From Brevundimonas naejangsanensis DSM 23858 (GTDB taxonomy: Bacteria; Pseudomonadota; Alphaproteobacteria; Caulobacterales; Caulobacteraceae): a stretch of DNA of 64,000 bases. The notes under the pieces are model-generated. The model did not search any database and was not told where the DNA came from. It saw only the letters and a program-made list of their open reading frames with translations. Position numbers and translations under genes: made by a program. Position 1 is the stretch's first letter, and every line of letters begins with the position of its first letter. The DNA lies in assembly GCF_000421705.1 (NCBI RefSeq), contig NZ_ATXN01000002.1, positions 1,054,001 through 1,118,000 on the forward strand, written 5' to 3'. Below, one piece after another: positions 29,180-36,635 of this stretch.

Positions 29180-29610
29180 GTTCTACGGTCGCGCCCCGTT
29201 AAAACGGGGAGGATTACCCTCCGGTCGAGGAAGCGGAGGAATACGCCATTCATGACTATGAGGGCTTCGAGGGCGTCAGCATCTCCAAATATGCGGGCAT
29301 CGACAGCGTGGCGCGGATGGCCGCCTTCATCGCAGAACACGGCGCACTAGGCGCGGGCCTGTTGGAGCAGTTCAGCGGCGACATGGACCAAGCCGAAACC
29401 GCCTTGCAGGATTGCTATCATGGTCAGTTCGCCAGCCTCGCCGACTACATGGAGGAATTGACCACCGAGAGCGTCACGATTCCCGAGGCACTACGCTACT
29501 ATGTCGATTGGCAGGCGATGGCGCGCGACGCTCAGATCGGCGGCGACCTATTCACCATCGAGACGGCGCAGGGCGAGGTGCATGTGTTTTCAAGCAGATG
29601 AGATCATGTC

Positions 29611-29638
29611 TGCCTGCCTGTGCTCATACAGGCAGGCA
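29611..29638 (+). terminator. Hairpin after ardA, probable terminator
   Basis: TGCCTGCCTGT (29611-29621) pairs perfectly with ACAGGCAGGCA (29628-29638) around a six-base loop, ten bases after the ardA stop. The stem is strong, but no T-run follows, so termination may be inefficient or the structure may instead protect the transcript end. Confidence 0.6.
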
Positions 29639-29693
29639 TCTCGAAAGCTACGGCTGTCGCCAAGCTAAAAACACCAAAGAATTATCGGATTAG

Positions 29694-29719
29694 CCGCTCA
29701 AGGTATCTGCTTTGAGCGG
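29694..29719. promoter_or_regulatory. Operator-like dyad upstream of the DUF6499/DUF2285 gene
   Basis: CCGCTCAA (29694-29701) pairs exactly with TTGAGCGG (29712-29719), about 75 bases before the start at 29796. In related elements the equivalent activator gene is controlled by quorum sensing; this dyad does not look like a TraR box but is a plausible regulator site. A GGGGAGG ribosome binding site precedes the ATG. Confidence 0.4.
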
Positions 29720-29795
29720 GTTCTATATTTCCAGTGATCCTTGAACCTCTTTTTGCCGGGCGCTGCCCAGCATCCCGGCTTGGGGAGGTGACGCC

Positions 29796-30011
29796 ATGCT
29801 CAGCATCGATTGGCGATCTCCGGCGGCATACGGGCATACAAAGCACATCCCTGCCGCTGGTTTCGCTTGGGAATATTTGCGCCGCAACGAAGAATATCGT
29901 CGGGACTACCAGACCATCGCATCGACCGGAAGGGCGGCTGCCCGCGCCCTTGAAGCGTTCGCGCATCGCTGGGGGTTGCGATTTCCCGTGCGATCCGGAC
30001 GCGCCGCATGA
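29796..30011 (+). CDS. DUF6499 protein, N-terminal half of FseA-like activator
   Basis: This 71-residue frame holds a DUF6499-type domain (DWRSPAAY, then GFAWEYLRRNEEYRRDYQT). Its conserved end, WGLRFP, runs straight into the DUF2285 frame if the ribosome slips +1 at TTT-CCC-G (29982-29988). In ICEMlSymR7A the excision activator FseA is made by a programmed +1 frameshift joining two such genes (msi172-msi171); the same layout is seen here. The unshifted product ends after eleven more codons. The fusion would be 259 residues and should activate excisionase expression. Confidence 0.75.
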   Translation: MLSIDWRSPAAYGHTKHIPAAGFAWEYLRRNEEYRRDYQTIASTGRAAARALEAFAHRWGLRFPVRSGRAA

Positions 30012-30576
30012 TAGGCAATCGCCGATCTGGAGTCCGCGCCTTCAACCGCAAGCCGTGGTGTTGTCGCCGGTCGATCACAAGGACGACGATACCGAACCGA
30101 CAATGACGTTGGCGCATCTCGACGGCCTCGACCTGCGCCGCGCTGCCGACGGCTGGCACGGCATATGGCATGTGGATGGCGTCGCGCACCAGTTCTGGCT
30201 ACCCGAGGCGATGCCGGACGCGGCCGCCTTCTATGCCGTGACCCTGCCGATGGATTCCTTTCTGGAACTTCGTGCTCACGCTGTCCGCCGGTTCTGGCGT
30301 TCCCTTAACGGCCGTGCGCCCGGTCCCGATTTCCGGGCGGTCCCAGCCCAGCTCCGGCAATGGCATATACTGTCGCTACGCGCGCTCGATGCCCGGCTGC
30401 ATGGCGAGAGCTATCGCGCCATCGCCGAAGTCTTGCTCGGCTTTCGCGGCACCAAAGAGGATTTCGAGAGTGACCCGCGCAAAAACAAGGCTCGCCGGTT
30501 AGTCGCCCACGGCGTCAGGATGATGCGCGGCGGCTACCGCCTGTTGCTCCACTATCCAATCAAGCTTCCGAAGTGA
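29989..30576 (+). CDS. DUF2285 protein, C-terminal half of FseA-like activator
   Basis: Read from the +1 frame, the sequence gives CDPDAPHDRQSPIWSPRL followed by a DUF2285 domain (about 195 residues), ending with FRGTKEDFESDPRKNKARRLVAHGVRMM, a helix-turn-helix-like segment. The first in-frame ATG is at 30103, which would lose the conserved residues before it, so a fusion with the preceding frame is more likely than independent translation. Alternatively the junction is a simple one-base mutation; the slippery CCC-G argues for programmed shifting. Confidence 0.75.
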   Translation, partial: CDPDAPHDRQSPIWSPRLQPQAVVLSPVDHKDDDTEPTMTLAHLDGLDLRRAADGWHGIWHVDGVAHQFWLPEAMPDAAAFYAVTLPMDSFLELRAHAVRRFWRSLNGRAPGPDFRAVPAQLRQWHILSLRALDARLHGESYRAIAEVLLGFRGTKEDFESDPRKNKARRLVAHGVRMMRGGYRLLLHYPIKLPK

Positions 30577-30628
30577 GGCCAGAGCAACTATATTCAGAAA
30601 GCATCGGCGCTGTTGGGAGAGCACGTTT

Positions 30629-31510
30629 ATGGCGGATGACGATAACAGTGACGGTGACGGAGGGGAGGATACCCCTGGCGCTAAAGGTCTGGATATTTCC
30701 AAGCTCATGATCGGCGGCATGCGACCGCCTGCAATGAACGATACGGTTCGCAAGGCTATTGAGGGTATAGAGCGCCAGACACAACCCTTCCGTGACTTGC
30801 AGGACAGAATTACACCGCAGTTAAACAGTGTCACCGCAGCACAGAAAGCGACGGAAACATCTCTCGGGCCATTGCGTGATCTTGAAGCCCGCATGAAGAC
30901 CCTTGGCGGCATCGCTGGAGAGAACTCATCTTTGGGTCGCCTAGCTGAGCAGATTGGAGCACAGAAAAGCGCCATTGATGCGATGCGTCTGCACGAAACT
31001 GAAATACCCCGCATTCCTGAGCTTCCTCCTATTCCGCCGAACCCGATCTTTGAGACCAACAGGCGGCTTGAGCGGATAGAAGAGCGCTTCGAGCAGATGC
31101 AAGTCATTGCCACCGACGCTGCCGAGATTGCCACGGGACTTCAAGGAGCTGCCGCTGAGTTCCTCCAGAAATTCGAGAAAGCGGCAGCCGACAATGACCG
31201 CACCGCAGCCCGCGCCATCTGGATCGGCGTAGTCGCGGTATTCATTGCTGTCGCTATGCCTGCCGCGCAGATCATCTATTCGGAATATCGCCGCGAACCG
31301 AGCAATGGGGCCGAGGTTCAAGCGGCGCTTGAAGCCATGCAGTCTGAACTTACTACCATGCGCAACGCTCAGACCGTTGCCGACGACCAATTGACTGAGG
31401 CGCTTGCCACGTCCGACAGCGAGACTGCCGCAATCCTGCGGGATATTCGTGGACTCCTCGCCGGGGAAGGTGCGTCGACCCCGGCCGCGAGAGACGAATC
31501 GCCACGATAG
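30629..31510 (+). CDS. Coiled-coil membrane protein of unknown function
   Basis: The 293-residue protein starts with an acidic tail (MADDDNSDGDGGED), continues through a long, probably coiled-coil region (residues 45-190) broken by a proline-rich hinge (PRIPELPPIPPNPIF), and has one membrane segment (AIWIGVVAVFIAVAMPAAQII, about residues 196-215) followed by a second helical tail. It sits tail-to-tail, eight bases from the end of the three-gene minus-strand operon. No family is recognised. It could be an effector or anchor for that operon, or simply cargo. Confidence 0.6.
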   Translation: MADDDNSDGDGGEDTPGAKGLDISKLMIGGMRPPAMNDTVRKAIEGIERQTQPFRDLQDRITPQLNSVTAAQKATETSLGPLRDLEARMKTLGGIAGENSSLGRLAEQIGAQKSAIDAMRLHETEIPRIPELPPIPPNPIFETNRRLERIEERFEQMQVIATDAAEIATGLQGAAAEFLQKFEKAAADNDRTAARAIWIGVVAVFIAVAMPAAQIIYSEYRREPSNGAEVQAALEAMQSELTTMRNAQTVADDQLTEALATSDSETAAILRDIRGLLAGEGASTPAARDESPR

Positions 31511-31518
31511 GACGTGAC

Positions 31519-31830
31519 CTATCGCGCACCTAACTTATGAAGCTCAGCGTCTAGTGCCGTTAAATCGACGTTGAAGTAATCTTCACGGATCGCCCCAAGA
31601 CGCACTGCCCGCGCCGTCTTAATGAACTCAAAATGTGCCTCTTCTGCTTCCGAAAGCATTGTTATGTGTGCCCGATCTATGGATTCAGCGAGTCGCCTCT
31701 TGCACTCGATGGCTAACTGGCAAGATGCGAGATCGGTGCCTTGATGCACTATTAAAAGATCAACATCACGAGGTGCTTTCGCATCGTCAAAAGCCGATCC
31801 AAAACCATAGATAGTGACGCTGTGCGTCAC
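31519..31830 (-). CDS. Small nucleotidyltransferase-like protein
   Basis: This 103-residue protein has the polymerase-beta-type nucleotidyltransferase signature GFGSAFDDAK followed by RDVDLLIV (two metal-binding aspartates), within the first 30 residues. It is a minimal enzyme like MNT antitoxins, but no HEPN partner is present. It overlaps the preceding gene by four bases and is the last of a three-gene operon with an HNH protein. It may transfer nucleotides to a partner protein or RNA; the target is unknown. Confidence 0.65.
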   Translation of the reverse strand: MTHSVTIYGFGSAFDDAKAPRDVDLLIVHQGTDLASCQLAIECKRRLAESIDRAHITMLSEAEEAHFEFIKTARAVRLGAIREDYFNVDLTALDAELHKLGAR

Positions 31831-32237
31831 AGCCAGCCTTGCTTCTGGAAGTATTCCTCTTCCATTTCGGTGAGGTGGAGCCAGTAATCATCGCGGTGTA
31901 ACGCGCCCATGAATTCCCCGATCTTGAACAGTCCGACATTGGAATCGCGACAGTGCCGCTTCGCATCCGGGGAGTATCCGCACCACGCGGAATTGATGAC
32001 TACGGCATTGACCTCGCCAAGCTGTTCGATAGTTTCGATATATTCCGCGATTCCAAACGCATAGCATTCACAGATAAACACGCGGAGCGTGTCACCTTGC
32101 CTTCTCTCCAATGTATAGACGCCGTTGCCCTCACGAGTCAGTGAGACAACCTTCCCATGGCGACCCATCTGCCCCTCAAAGTAATTGTAGTGGCCGTAAT
32201 GGCTGGTCCAAGGAAAGGTTTCGCTATGCGCCGCCAT
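31827..32237 (-). CDS. Uncharacterised protein of HNH/nucleotidyltransferase operon
   Basis: From ATG at 32237 (MAAHSETFPW; the frame also opens nine codons earlier) the protein has 136 residues. It has aromatic-rich and cysteine-containing stretches (CECYAFGIAEYIETIEQLG, VVINSAWCGYSPDAKRHC) and ends in NVGLFKIGEFMGAL, a pattern that reminds me of restriction-endonuclease-like folds, but I cannot assign a family. It overlaps both neighbours, so the three proteins are probably made together. Confidence 0.5.
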   Translation of the reverse strand: MAAHSETFPWTSHYGHYNYFEGQMGRHGKVVSLTREGNGVYTLERRQGDTLRVFICECYAFGIAEYIETIEQLGEVNAVVINSAWCGYSPDAKRHCRDSNVGLFKIGEFMGALHRDDYWLHLTEMEEEYFQKQGWL

Positions 32238-32940
32238 CGGCAAGCCCCCGAATGAGATCATCAAATTCCATAGGGAAGCGTTTCACCGCTGCATACGGAA
32301 TCGCATCCTCTACCCATTGTTCATAGCTGCGCACATGCAGGAAGAAGGCCGCAACCACCCCCTGTTCGTCCGCGTCGAACAGAGATCGGTGCTCTTCAAG
32401 CAGCACTGCAATCTTCCGGTTATTAGGAATTATTACTGATAGACGCTCCGACATCCACACCGCATGCGCCGATTCATTGTGAGGCTGCGTTCGCGCTAGC
32501 TCAGAAAGCGGGCCATACTGCGCCCAAGACTGCCTGTTCTCTTCCAACAGCGGCAGAATTGCGCGGGCAATATCTTGCTTGGTAGGCATGGGGTCTTGAT
32601 CCAAGCGTTCGAGCACCCGTGCTTCGTGCTCTGCCTTCATCGCATGCAGAATCTCGACCGTATAGACGGCTTCATTTTCCTTGCGGTCGATCAGCGTGTG
32701 ATGCGTTGGGCAGAGCAGTATTAGGTTTTCATAGTCGTCCCGCTGGGAGTCCGTCTGGCCCACATCATGACGATTGGCCCCCGGCTTGTCTCCGCAGATA
32801 TGCGCCATCTCACCCAGCGTGTAGGGTGCGGCGTCTTCTGCCTCATGGTAGCATAGACGTTCCCAACAGCCGGCAAAGGCGCAACGACCGCCAGCCGCTG
32901 ACCAGAGAATCTTGACTGATTTCTGAGTGATCGCCATCAC
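32224..32940 (-). CDS. HNH endonuclease
   Basis: The 238-residue protein has an HNH nuclease domain at its N-terminus: zinc-site AGGRCAFAGC, then GEMAHICGDKPGANRHD and NLILLCPTHHTLIDRKENE (residues 17-94), a form common in defence islands. The C-terminal half is helical with no recognised domain and probably provides sensing or partner contacts. It is the first gene of an operon whose other members are an unknown protein and a nucleotidyltransferase, an arrangement suggesting an anti-phage or anti-plasmid system. Confidence 0.75.
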   Translation of the reverse strand: MMAITQKSVKILWSAAGGRCAFAGCWERLCYHEAEDAAPYTLGEMAHICGDKPGANRHDVGQTDSQRDDYENLILLCPTHHTLIDRKENEAVYTVEILHAMKAEHEARVLERLDQDPMPTKQDIARAILPLLEENRQSWAQYGPLSELARTQPHNESAHAVWMSERLSVIIPNNRKIAVLLEEHRSLFDADEQGVVAAFFLHVRSYEQWVEDAIPYAAVKRFPMEFDDLIRGLADGGA

Positions 32941-33038
32941 ATCTGAATATCATGGTCTACAAAAACATCTATCCATAGGTTCACAGTTTCATGTCTCACG
33001 GCGAGCTAACCTGATGATGCAGCCCCGAAGAGCACACG

Positions 33039-33332
33039 TCAGCCACCGGACTCATTAGCTGCTGCCTGTTCCAGAATCTTCCGATAGCCATCACGCGATA
33101 GCCATTGCGCGCGTTCGAGATGGCTTTGCCAGCAACGATAAGTCCGAAGTTCATAGGCGACCGGATCGCGGTGCAGCACGATCCGCGCGACTTCCTTCCA
33201 GTCTGCGCCCTCGGCCTTCGCGTCCAGCAAGCGCAGGTAGGTGACGTAGTGCCGTTCGTCATAGGCGGTTATGGCGTTGCCGGTCGGCGCTTCATCATCC
33301 ACATCGGGATCGAGTTCGACGGGAGTTCGCAT
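33039..33332 (-). CDS. Small DUF2285 protein, QseM-like antiactivator candidate
   Basis: From ATG at 33332 (GGGGA seven bases upstream) the protein has 97 residues and consists of little more than a DUF2285-type domain (YVTYLRLLDAKAEGADWKE, IVLHRDP, then CWQSHLERAQWLSRDGYRKIL). In ICEMlSymR7A, QseM is a stand-alone DUF2285 protein that blocks the activators TraR and FseA. This gene lies between the FseA-like activator and the excisionase-like gene, so a similar antiactivator role is plausible but inferred. Confidence 0.65.
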   Translation of the reverse strand: MRTPVELDPDVDDEAPTGNAITAYDERHYVTYLRLLDAKAEGADWKEVARIVLHRDPVAYELRTYRCWQSHLERAQWLSRDGYRKILEQAAANESGG

Positions 33333-33795
33333 AGTCATTCCCCGTTTCCGAGAGAGCTTTGTCTGCGGTGCGCCCCCGCAAACGATTCTCTCTGACTCTT
33401 GGTGATCGGGGAGTTCGAAACCGCTGTTACACGGCCCCATGGCCTTTAGCTCGGAAAGCCTGTTGTATACGCCACAGGCTCCCCGACCATAGGTCAAGGA
33501 GTGCGGTGCCGTAACGGCCGGCACCAAACGGTAACAGAGGGGTTTCGACGCCCCGGAGCAGCGCGTCTGCTCCGCTGACATTCTTAGCCGAACAGCGCTC
33601 GAATGTCTTCGCCTATTCAACGCCACAGGCGATGAGCCGCTGAAATCCCTCATCTATTGGCCGCGCACCGCCCCGAAGGGGGTGCCGCCAGCGCATAGGC
33701 GCAAATGCGGCACGCTACGCGCCGCCGATCCCTCGCCATGGTCCGCCACAGTCCGCTGCCGCCACCGGCAGCCCAATCCCGACTGGAGGTGATCC
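33333..33795. promoter_or_regulatory. Long control region upstream of excisionase/repA operon
   Basis: These 463 bases separate the divergent DUF2285 and excisionase genes and hold no credible gene. They include a 37-bp sequence (33682-33718) also found at 60134-60170. This is the expected target region for an FseA-type activator. Minus-strand open frames here are shadows of the repeat. Confidence 0.5.
33682..33718. repeat. 37-bp structured repeat, copy 1
   Basis: The sequence begins GTGCCGC and contains GCGGCAC, giving seven-base perfect arms around a loop with a smaller GCGC/GCGC pairing. An identical 37-bp copy lies at 60134-60170, and weaker similarity continues for about 30 bases beyond both. 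Both copies precede element operons, suggesting a regulatory or RNA-structure role. Confidence 0.7.
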
Positions 33796-34065
33796 ATGCC
33801 CAACCCGCTTGCGGGACTGCCGCCGCGCCTGCTGCGCACCAAAGAAGCCGCGCGCTTCCTCGGCATATCCATCAGAACCCTTGAGAAACATCGGACCTAC
33901 GGGACCGGGCCGACCTATCGCAAGGTCGGCGGCCGTGTCCTCTACACCGTTCGCGATCTGGAAGACTGGAGCGCGGTCGGCGAGCGCAAATCCACCCGCG
34001 ACAAAACCGCCGGCACCGTATTTCCCGCGCGTCCGCTCACGCCCGAAGAACGGGGCGACTGCTAG
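33796..34065 (+). CDS. Excisionase-like helix-turn-helix protein
   Basis: This 89-residue protein has a MerR/Xis-type helix-turn-helix (LLRTKEAARFLGISIRTLEKHRTYG, residues 12-36, then GPTYRKVGGRVLYTVRDLEDW). Recombination directionality factors such as RdfS of ICEMlSymR7A have this form and steer the integrase towards excision. It is followed directly by repA with no gap, so excision and replication would be expressed together. An RdfS role is inferred. Confidence 0.75.
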   Translation: MPNPLAGLPPRLLRTKEAARFLGISIRTLEKHRTYGTGPTYRKVGGRVLYTVRDLEDWSAVGERKSTRDKTAGTVFPARPLTPEERGDC

Positions 34066-35208
34066 ATGCTGCGCGAGGACGATCACGACCGCGCATTGCC
34101 GGGCGAGGACAGCGAGCGCAGCCGCCTAGACCCCTTCGTGGTCGCAACGGGCGACGCGCCGCCGCGCGACCAGCGCGACTTGATGGAACGGCCGTTTTTC
34201 TCGCTGGCGAAGACCCCGCGCAACAAGCCGATTCTCTACAAGGCCGCCGACATAGAGGTGCAGGTGTTCGGGATGCCCGAGCACGGCATGGCGACCATAT
34301 GGGACGCCGATGTGCTGATATGGGCGGCCTCGCAGATCGTTGCGGCCGAGAACAACGGCCTCACCACTTCGCGCTTTGTCCGGTTTACGCCTTACCATCT
34401 GTTGCGCGCCATCGGGCGGCCGACCGGCAATCATCAATACCGGCTTCTGAAAGCCGCGCTGGCGCGGCTGCAATCGACCGTCATCGCCACCACCATCCGC
34501 AACGGCCCGCATTGGCGTCGCCGGCAATTCTCATGGATCAACGAGTGGGAGGAAATGACGACGCGCGCCGGCCGCGTCGAGGGCATGGAGTTCGTCCTGC
34601 CCGAATGGTTCTACAACAGCGTCATCGACCGTTCGCTGGTCCTGACCATCGACCCGGCCTATTTCCGGCTGACTGGCGGCATCGAGCGATGGCTTTACCG
34701 CGTCGCCAGAAAGCACGCCGGGCACCAGCGCCACGGCTGGATTTTCGAGGTCGCGCATCTTCACCAGAAATCCGGCAGCCTCGCGCGGCCGTCCGACTTC
34801 GCGCTTGACCTGCGCCGCATCGCGGCCCGCCAGCCACTCCCCGGCTATCGGCTCCGGATCGAGCGGGAAGACGGCCGCGAGCTGCTGCGCATCCGCCCCG
34901 AAAAGCTGTCAACAGGCACTGTTGATAACCCTGTTAATGCCATCGGCAGATCAGGCGCACGGGGTATCGGCACATCAGGCGCACCACTATCGGCAGATCA
35001 GGCGCACGAACCGCAGCTAACACTTTGGCCTGAAACGCGGAATCCGACCGCTAACTTATCTAACAGAGAATCTAACTCTTTTTCTTTGACGCGCGCGCAG
35101 GCGAAGCGTGGTGCCGGTTCCTGCCCGAAGGGGCGAGCCATGACGGCCGCCGGGCTCGACGCGCTGCGCCCGCGCAGCCCCCAGCACATCACCGGAGACG
35201 AACAATGA
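34066..35208 (+). CDS. repA: RepA-family replication initiator
   Basis: The 380-residue protein is a broad-host-range plasmid-type replication initiator (RPA family): DLMERPFFSLAKTPR, IWDADVLIWAASQI, TPYHLLRAIGR and GGIERWLYRVARKHAGHQ cover residues 40-240. It starts one base after the excisionase stop. Such proteins on conjugative elements allow replication of the excised circle. The C-terminal third (about residue 290 on) is low-complexity and is encoded by iteron-like DNA repeats, so its protein sequence is probably not under strong constraint. Confidence 0.85.
   Translation: MLREDDHDRALPGEDSERSRLDPFVVATGDAPPRDQRDLMERPFFSLAKTPRNKPILYKAADIEVQVFGMPEHGMATIWDADVLIWAASQIVAAENNGLTTSRFVRFTPYHLLRAIGRPTGNHQYRLLKAALARLQSTVIATTIRNGPHWRRRQFSWINEWEEMTTRAGRVEGMEFVLPEWFYNSVIDRSLVLTIDPAYFRLTGGIERWLYRVARKHAGHQRHGWIFEVAHLHQKSGSLARPSDFALDLRRIAARQPLPGYRLRIEREDGRELLRIRPEKLSTGTVDNPVNAIGRSGARGIGTSGAPLSADQAHEPQLTLWPETRNPTANLSNRESNSFSLTRAQAKRGAGSCPKGRAMTAAGLDALRPRSPQHITGDEQ
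34918..35095 (+). other. Candidate replication origin inside repA
   Basis: Three near-identical 19-bp direct repeats ATCGGCAGATCAGGCGCAC start at 34942, 34966 (one change) and 34989, spaced 24 and 23 bases, about two helix turns. Just before them TGTTGATAA (34921 region) is one mismatch from a DnaA box, and just after them lies an AT-rich stretch (35040-35090). Iterons plus DnaA box plus AT-rich DNA is the layout of an iteron-type origin. Function is inferred. Confidence 0.6.
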
Positions 35209-35723
35209 CCCGTCGCGCCCATTGCAGCGCGCACGGCCGTCCGCTGCCGGACGGACCTGCGCCCTTCACAACATTGGTCGAGCTGAGCTTCGAGAAACGC
35301 AAGGTCGAGCACTGGATACGCTTCGGCCGCAAGAGCTACGAGCAGATCATCGACCGTCGCCGGAGTGTCGTCGGCTTCGCGCCGGGCAGCGTCTTTGCCT
35401 TCGTGCGATGGGCGAAGGGCGAGCACGGCACTGTCGTTTCGCGCATCGACATTGTGCGCGCCATCGGCCGGGGCGAGCCGTTCCAGACATTGCCCTTCGT
35501 GCGCCCCGGCGGCGAAATCCTGTTGCGCCTCGATAGCTGGCCCAAGGTGCAGCGCGCGCTTGCCGCCATCGACGCCGTGGAATCGCTCGGCCTCGATCCG
35601 GCCGATGCCTCGCCGGAGCATTGGCGACACGTCCACAACCGTTTGACCGCCAATCTGGAGGCGCACGCCTACACGCCCGAGCGACATGCCGCGTGGCTTC
35701 ATCGCCGAAGGATCGCCCCATGA
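35205..35723 (+). CDS. DUF2840 protein
   Basis: The 172-residue protein matches DUF2840 (VELSFEKRKVEHWIRFGRKSYEQIIDRR in two adjacent stretches, then FVRWAKGEHGTVVSRIDIVRA). The family occurs almost only in this type of conjugative element, between repA and the TraF peptidase. It overlaps repA by four bases (ATGA) and traF likewise, so it is translated with them. Function unknown; a DNA-transfer or replication accessory is likely. Confidence 0.8.
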   Translation: MTRRAHCSAHGRPLPDGPAPFTTLVELSFEKRKVEHWIRFGRKSYEQIIDRRRSVVGFAPGSVFAFVRWAKGEHGTVVSRIDIVRAIGRGEPFQTLPFVRPGGEILLRLDSWPKVQRALAAIDAVESLGLDPADASPEHWRHVHNRLTANLEAHAYTPERHAAWLHRRRIAP

Positions 35724-36265
35724 CGCGCCGCCGCACCCTCACGGTGACGGCGCTCGCCGTCATCGGCACCGCCGCCGCAAGCGCGGTCGAGACGCCATTG
35801 AGGCTCATCTGGAACGCCACCGCCAGCGCGCCCATTGGCTTCTACACCGTCGAGCCGGCAGACCGGATCGACGTACCCGAGCTAGTCGCCGTCATGCCGC
35901 CCGAACCGCTCGCCGCGTTCATGGTCGAGCGCGGCTATAGCGCGCGAGGCGTCCCGCTCTTGAAGCGCGTCTTGGGCCTGCCCGGACAGCAGATTTGCCG
36001 CACCAACCGCACGATCACGGTGGACGGGATCGAGATGGGCGAGGCGCTGGAGCGTGACAGCCTCGGCCGCGATCTGCCCGTCTGGCAGGGCTGCCGCGTC
36101 ATCGGCGACGGCCAGCTTTTCCTCATGAATTGGGAAGTCCGCGACAGCCTCGACGGCCGGTATTTCGGACCCATCCCCGCAGCTTCCGTCATCGGCCGGG
36201 CGGTCCCGCTCTGGACCGATGAGGAAGGCGTCGGCCGCTACGAGTGGCGCGCGCCGACCCACTGA
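35720..36265 (+). CDS. traF: TraF-type S26 signal peptidase
   Basis: From the ATG overlapping the DUF2840 stop, this 181-residue protein has an N-terminal membrane segment (TVTALAVIGTAAASAVE), the catalytic serine in NATASAPIGFYTVE and the lysine in LLKRVLGLPGQQ, both typical of TraF. TraF matures the TrbC pilin by cleaving and cyclising it at the inner membrane. The TrbC gene lies 15 kb downstream. Confidence 0.88.
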   Translation: MTRRRTLTVTALAVIGTAAASAVETPLRLIWNATASAPIGFYTVEPADRIDVPELVAVMPPEPLAAFMVERGYSARGVPLLKRVLGLPGQQICRTNRTITVDGIEMGEALERDSLGRDLPVWQGCRVIGDGQLFLMNWEVRDSLDGRYFGPIPAASVIGRAVPLWTDEEGVGRYEWRAPTH

Positions 36266-36299
36266 ACCACCCCCCGAGAACCAACCACAGGAGATTTCC

Positions 36300-36635
36300 A
36301 TGGCAGAGATAGGCACCTTCACCCGCACCGAAAGCGGCTATGCGGGGGAGCTTCATTCGTTCGGCCTCCGCGATGAGCTGTTCATCGTCCCGGCCAAGCC
36401 GAGCGACGCAAAAAACGCGCCCGATTATCGCGTGCGCCTCGATAGCGAGGACGGCCCGGACGCCGGCCCCGCATGGAAAGACTCCAGCGAGAACGCTGGC
36501 GACTTCGTGTCGATGCGATTGGAGGGGCCAATCTTCCCGTTCCCGATCCGCGCCAAGCTGTTCCAGTCCAACGACGATCCTTCGGTCTGGACCCTGCGTT
36601 GGAAGCACGCCCGGAAGATCGAGGACGAGGAATGA
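36300..36635 (+). CDS. DUF736 protein
   Basis: The 111-residue protein (MAEIGTFTRTESGYAGELHS, then WKDSSENAGDFVSMRLEGPIF) is a clear DUF736 member, a family restricted to conjugative elements of Proteobacteria and usually next to the lytic transglycosylase and relaxase genes. Its 3' end overlaps the next start (ATGA). Role not established. Confidence 0.85.
   Translation: MAEIGTFTRTESGYAGELHSFGLRDELFIVPAKPSDAKNAPDYRVRLDSEDGPDAGPAWKDSSENAGDFVSMRLEGPIFPFPIRAKLFQSNDDPSVWTLRWKHARKIEDEE

Larger units (their letters stand above)
28022..29218 (+). mobile_element. Complete IS3-family insertion sequence (IS407-group-like)
   Basis: The 1197-bp element is bounded by inverted repeats: GGTAATCCTCCCCGT at 28022 and its complement ending at 29218. 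It is flanked by a direct repeat CTCC (28018-28021 and 29219-29222), a 4-bp target duplication as made by the IS407 group. It encodes OrfA and OrfB overlapping at a slippery site. Intact ends and a clean duplication suggest a recent insertion into ardA. Confidence 0.92.
27873..29601 (+). pseudogene. ardA: ArdA antirestriction protein gene split by an insertion sequence
   Basis: The first 50 codons (PRIYVACLAAYNNGFLHGAW onward to MLARSP) are an ArdA N-terminus, and the protein resumes after the insertion with VEEAEEYAIHDYEGFEGVSI to the stop at 29601. Joining 27873-28021 to 29223-29601 restores a 175-residue protein in frame, the normal ArdA size. ArdA mimics DNA and blocks type I restriction enzymes when conjugative DNA enters a new host. 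Here it is inactivated, so the element has lost that protection unless the insertion excises precisely. Confidence 0.88.

Noticed and set aside
33654..33872. Minus-strand frame containing PHLRLCAGGTP, matched by one near 60165
   Set aside because: The shared peptide is only the translation of the 37-bp non-coding repeat.
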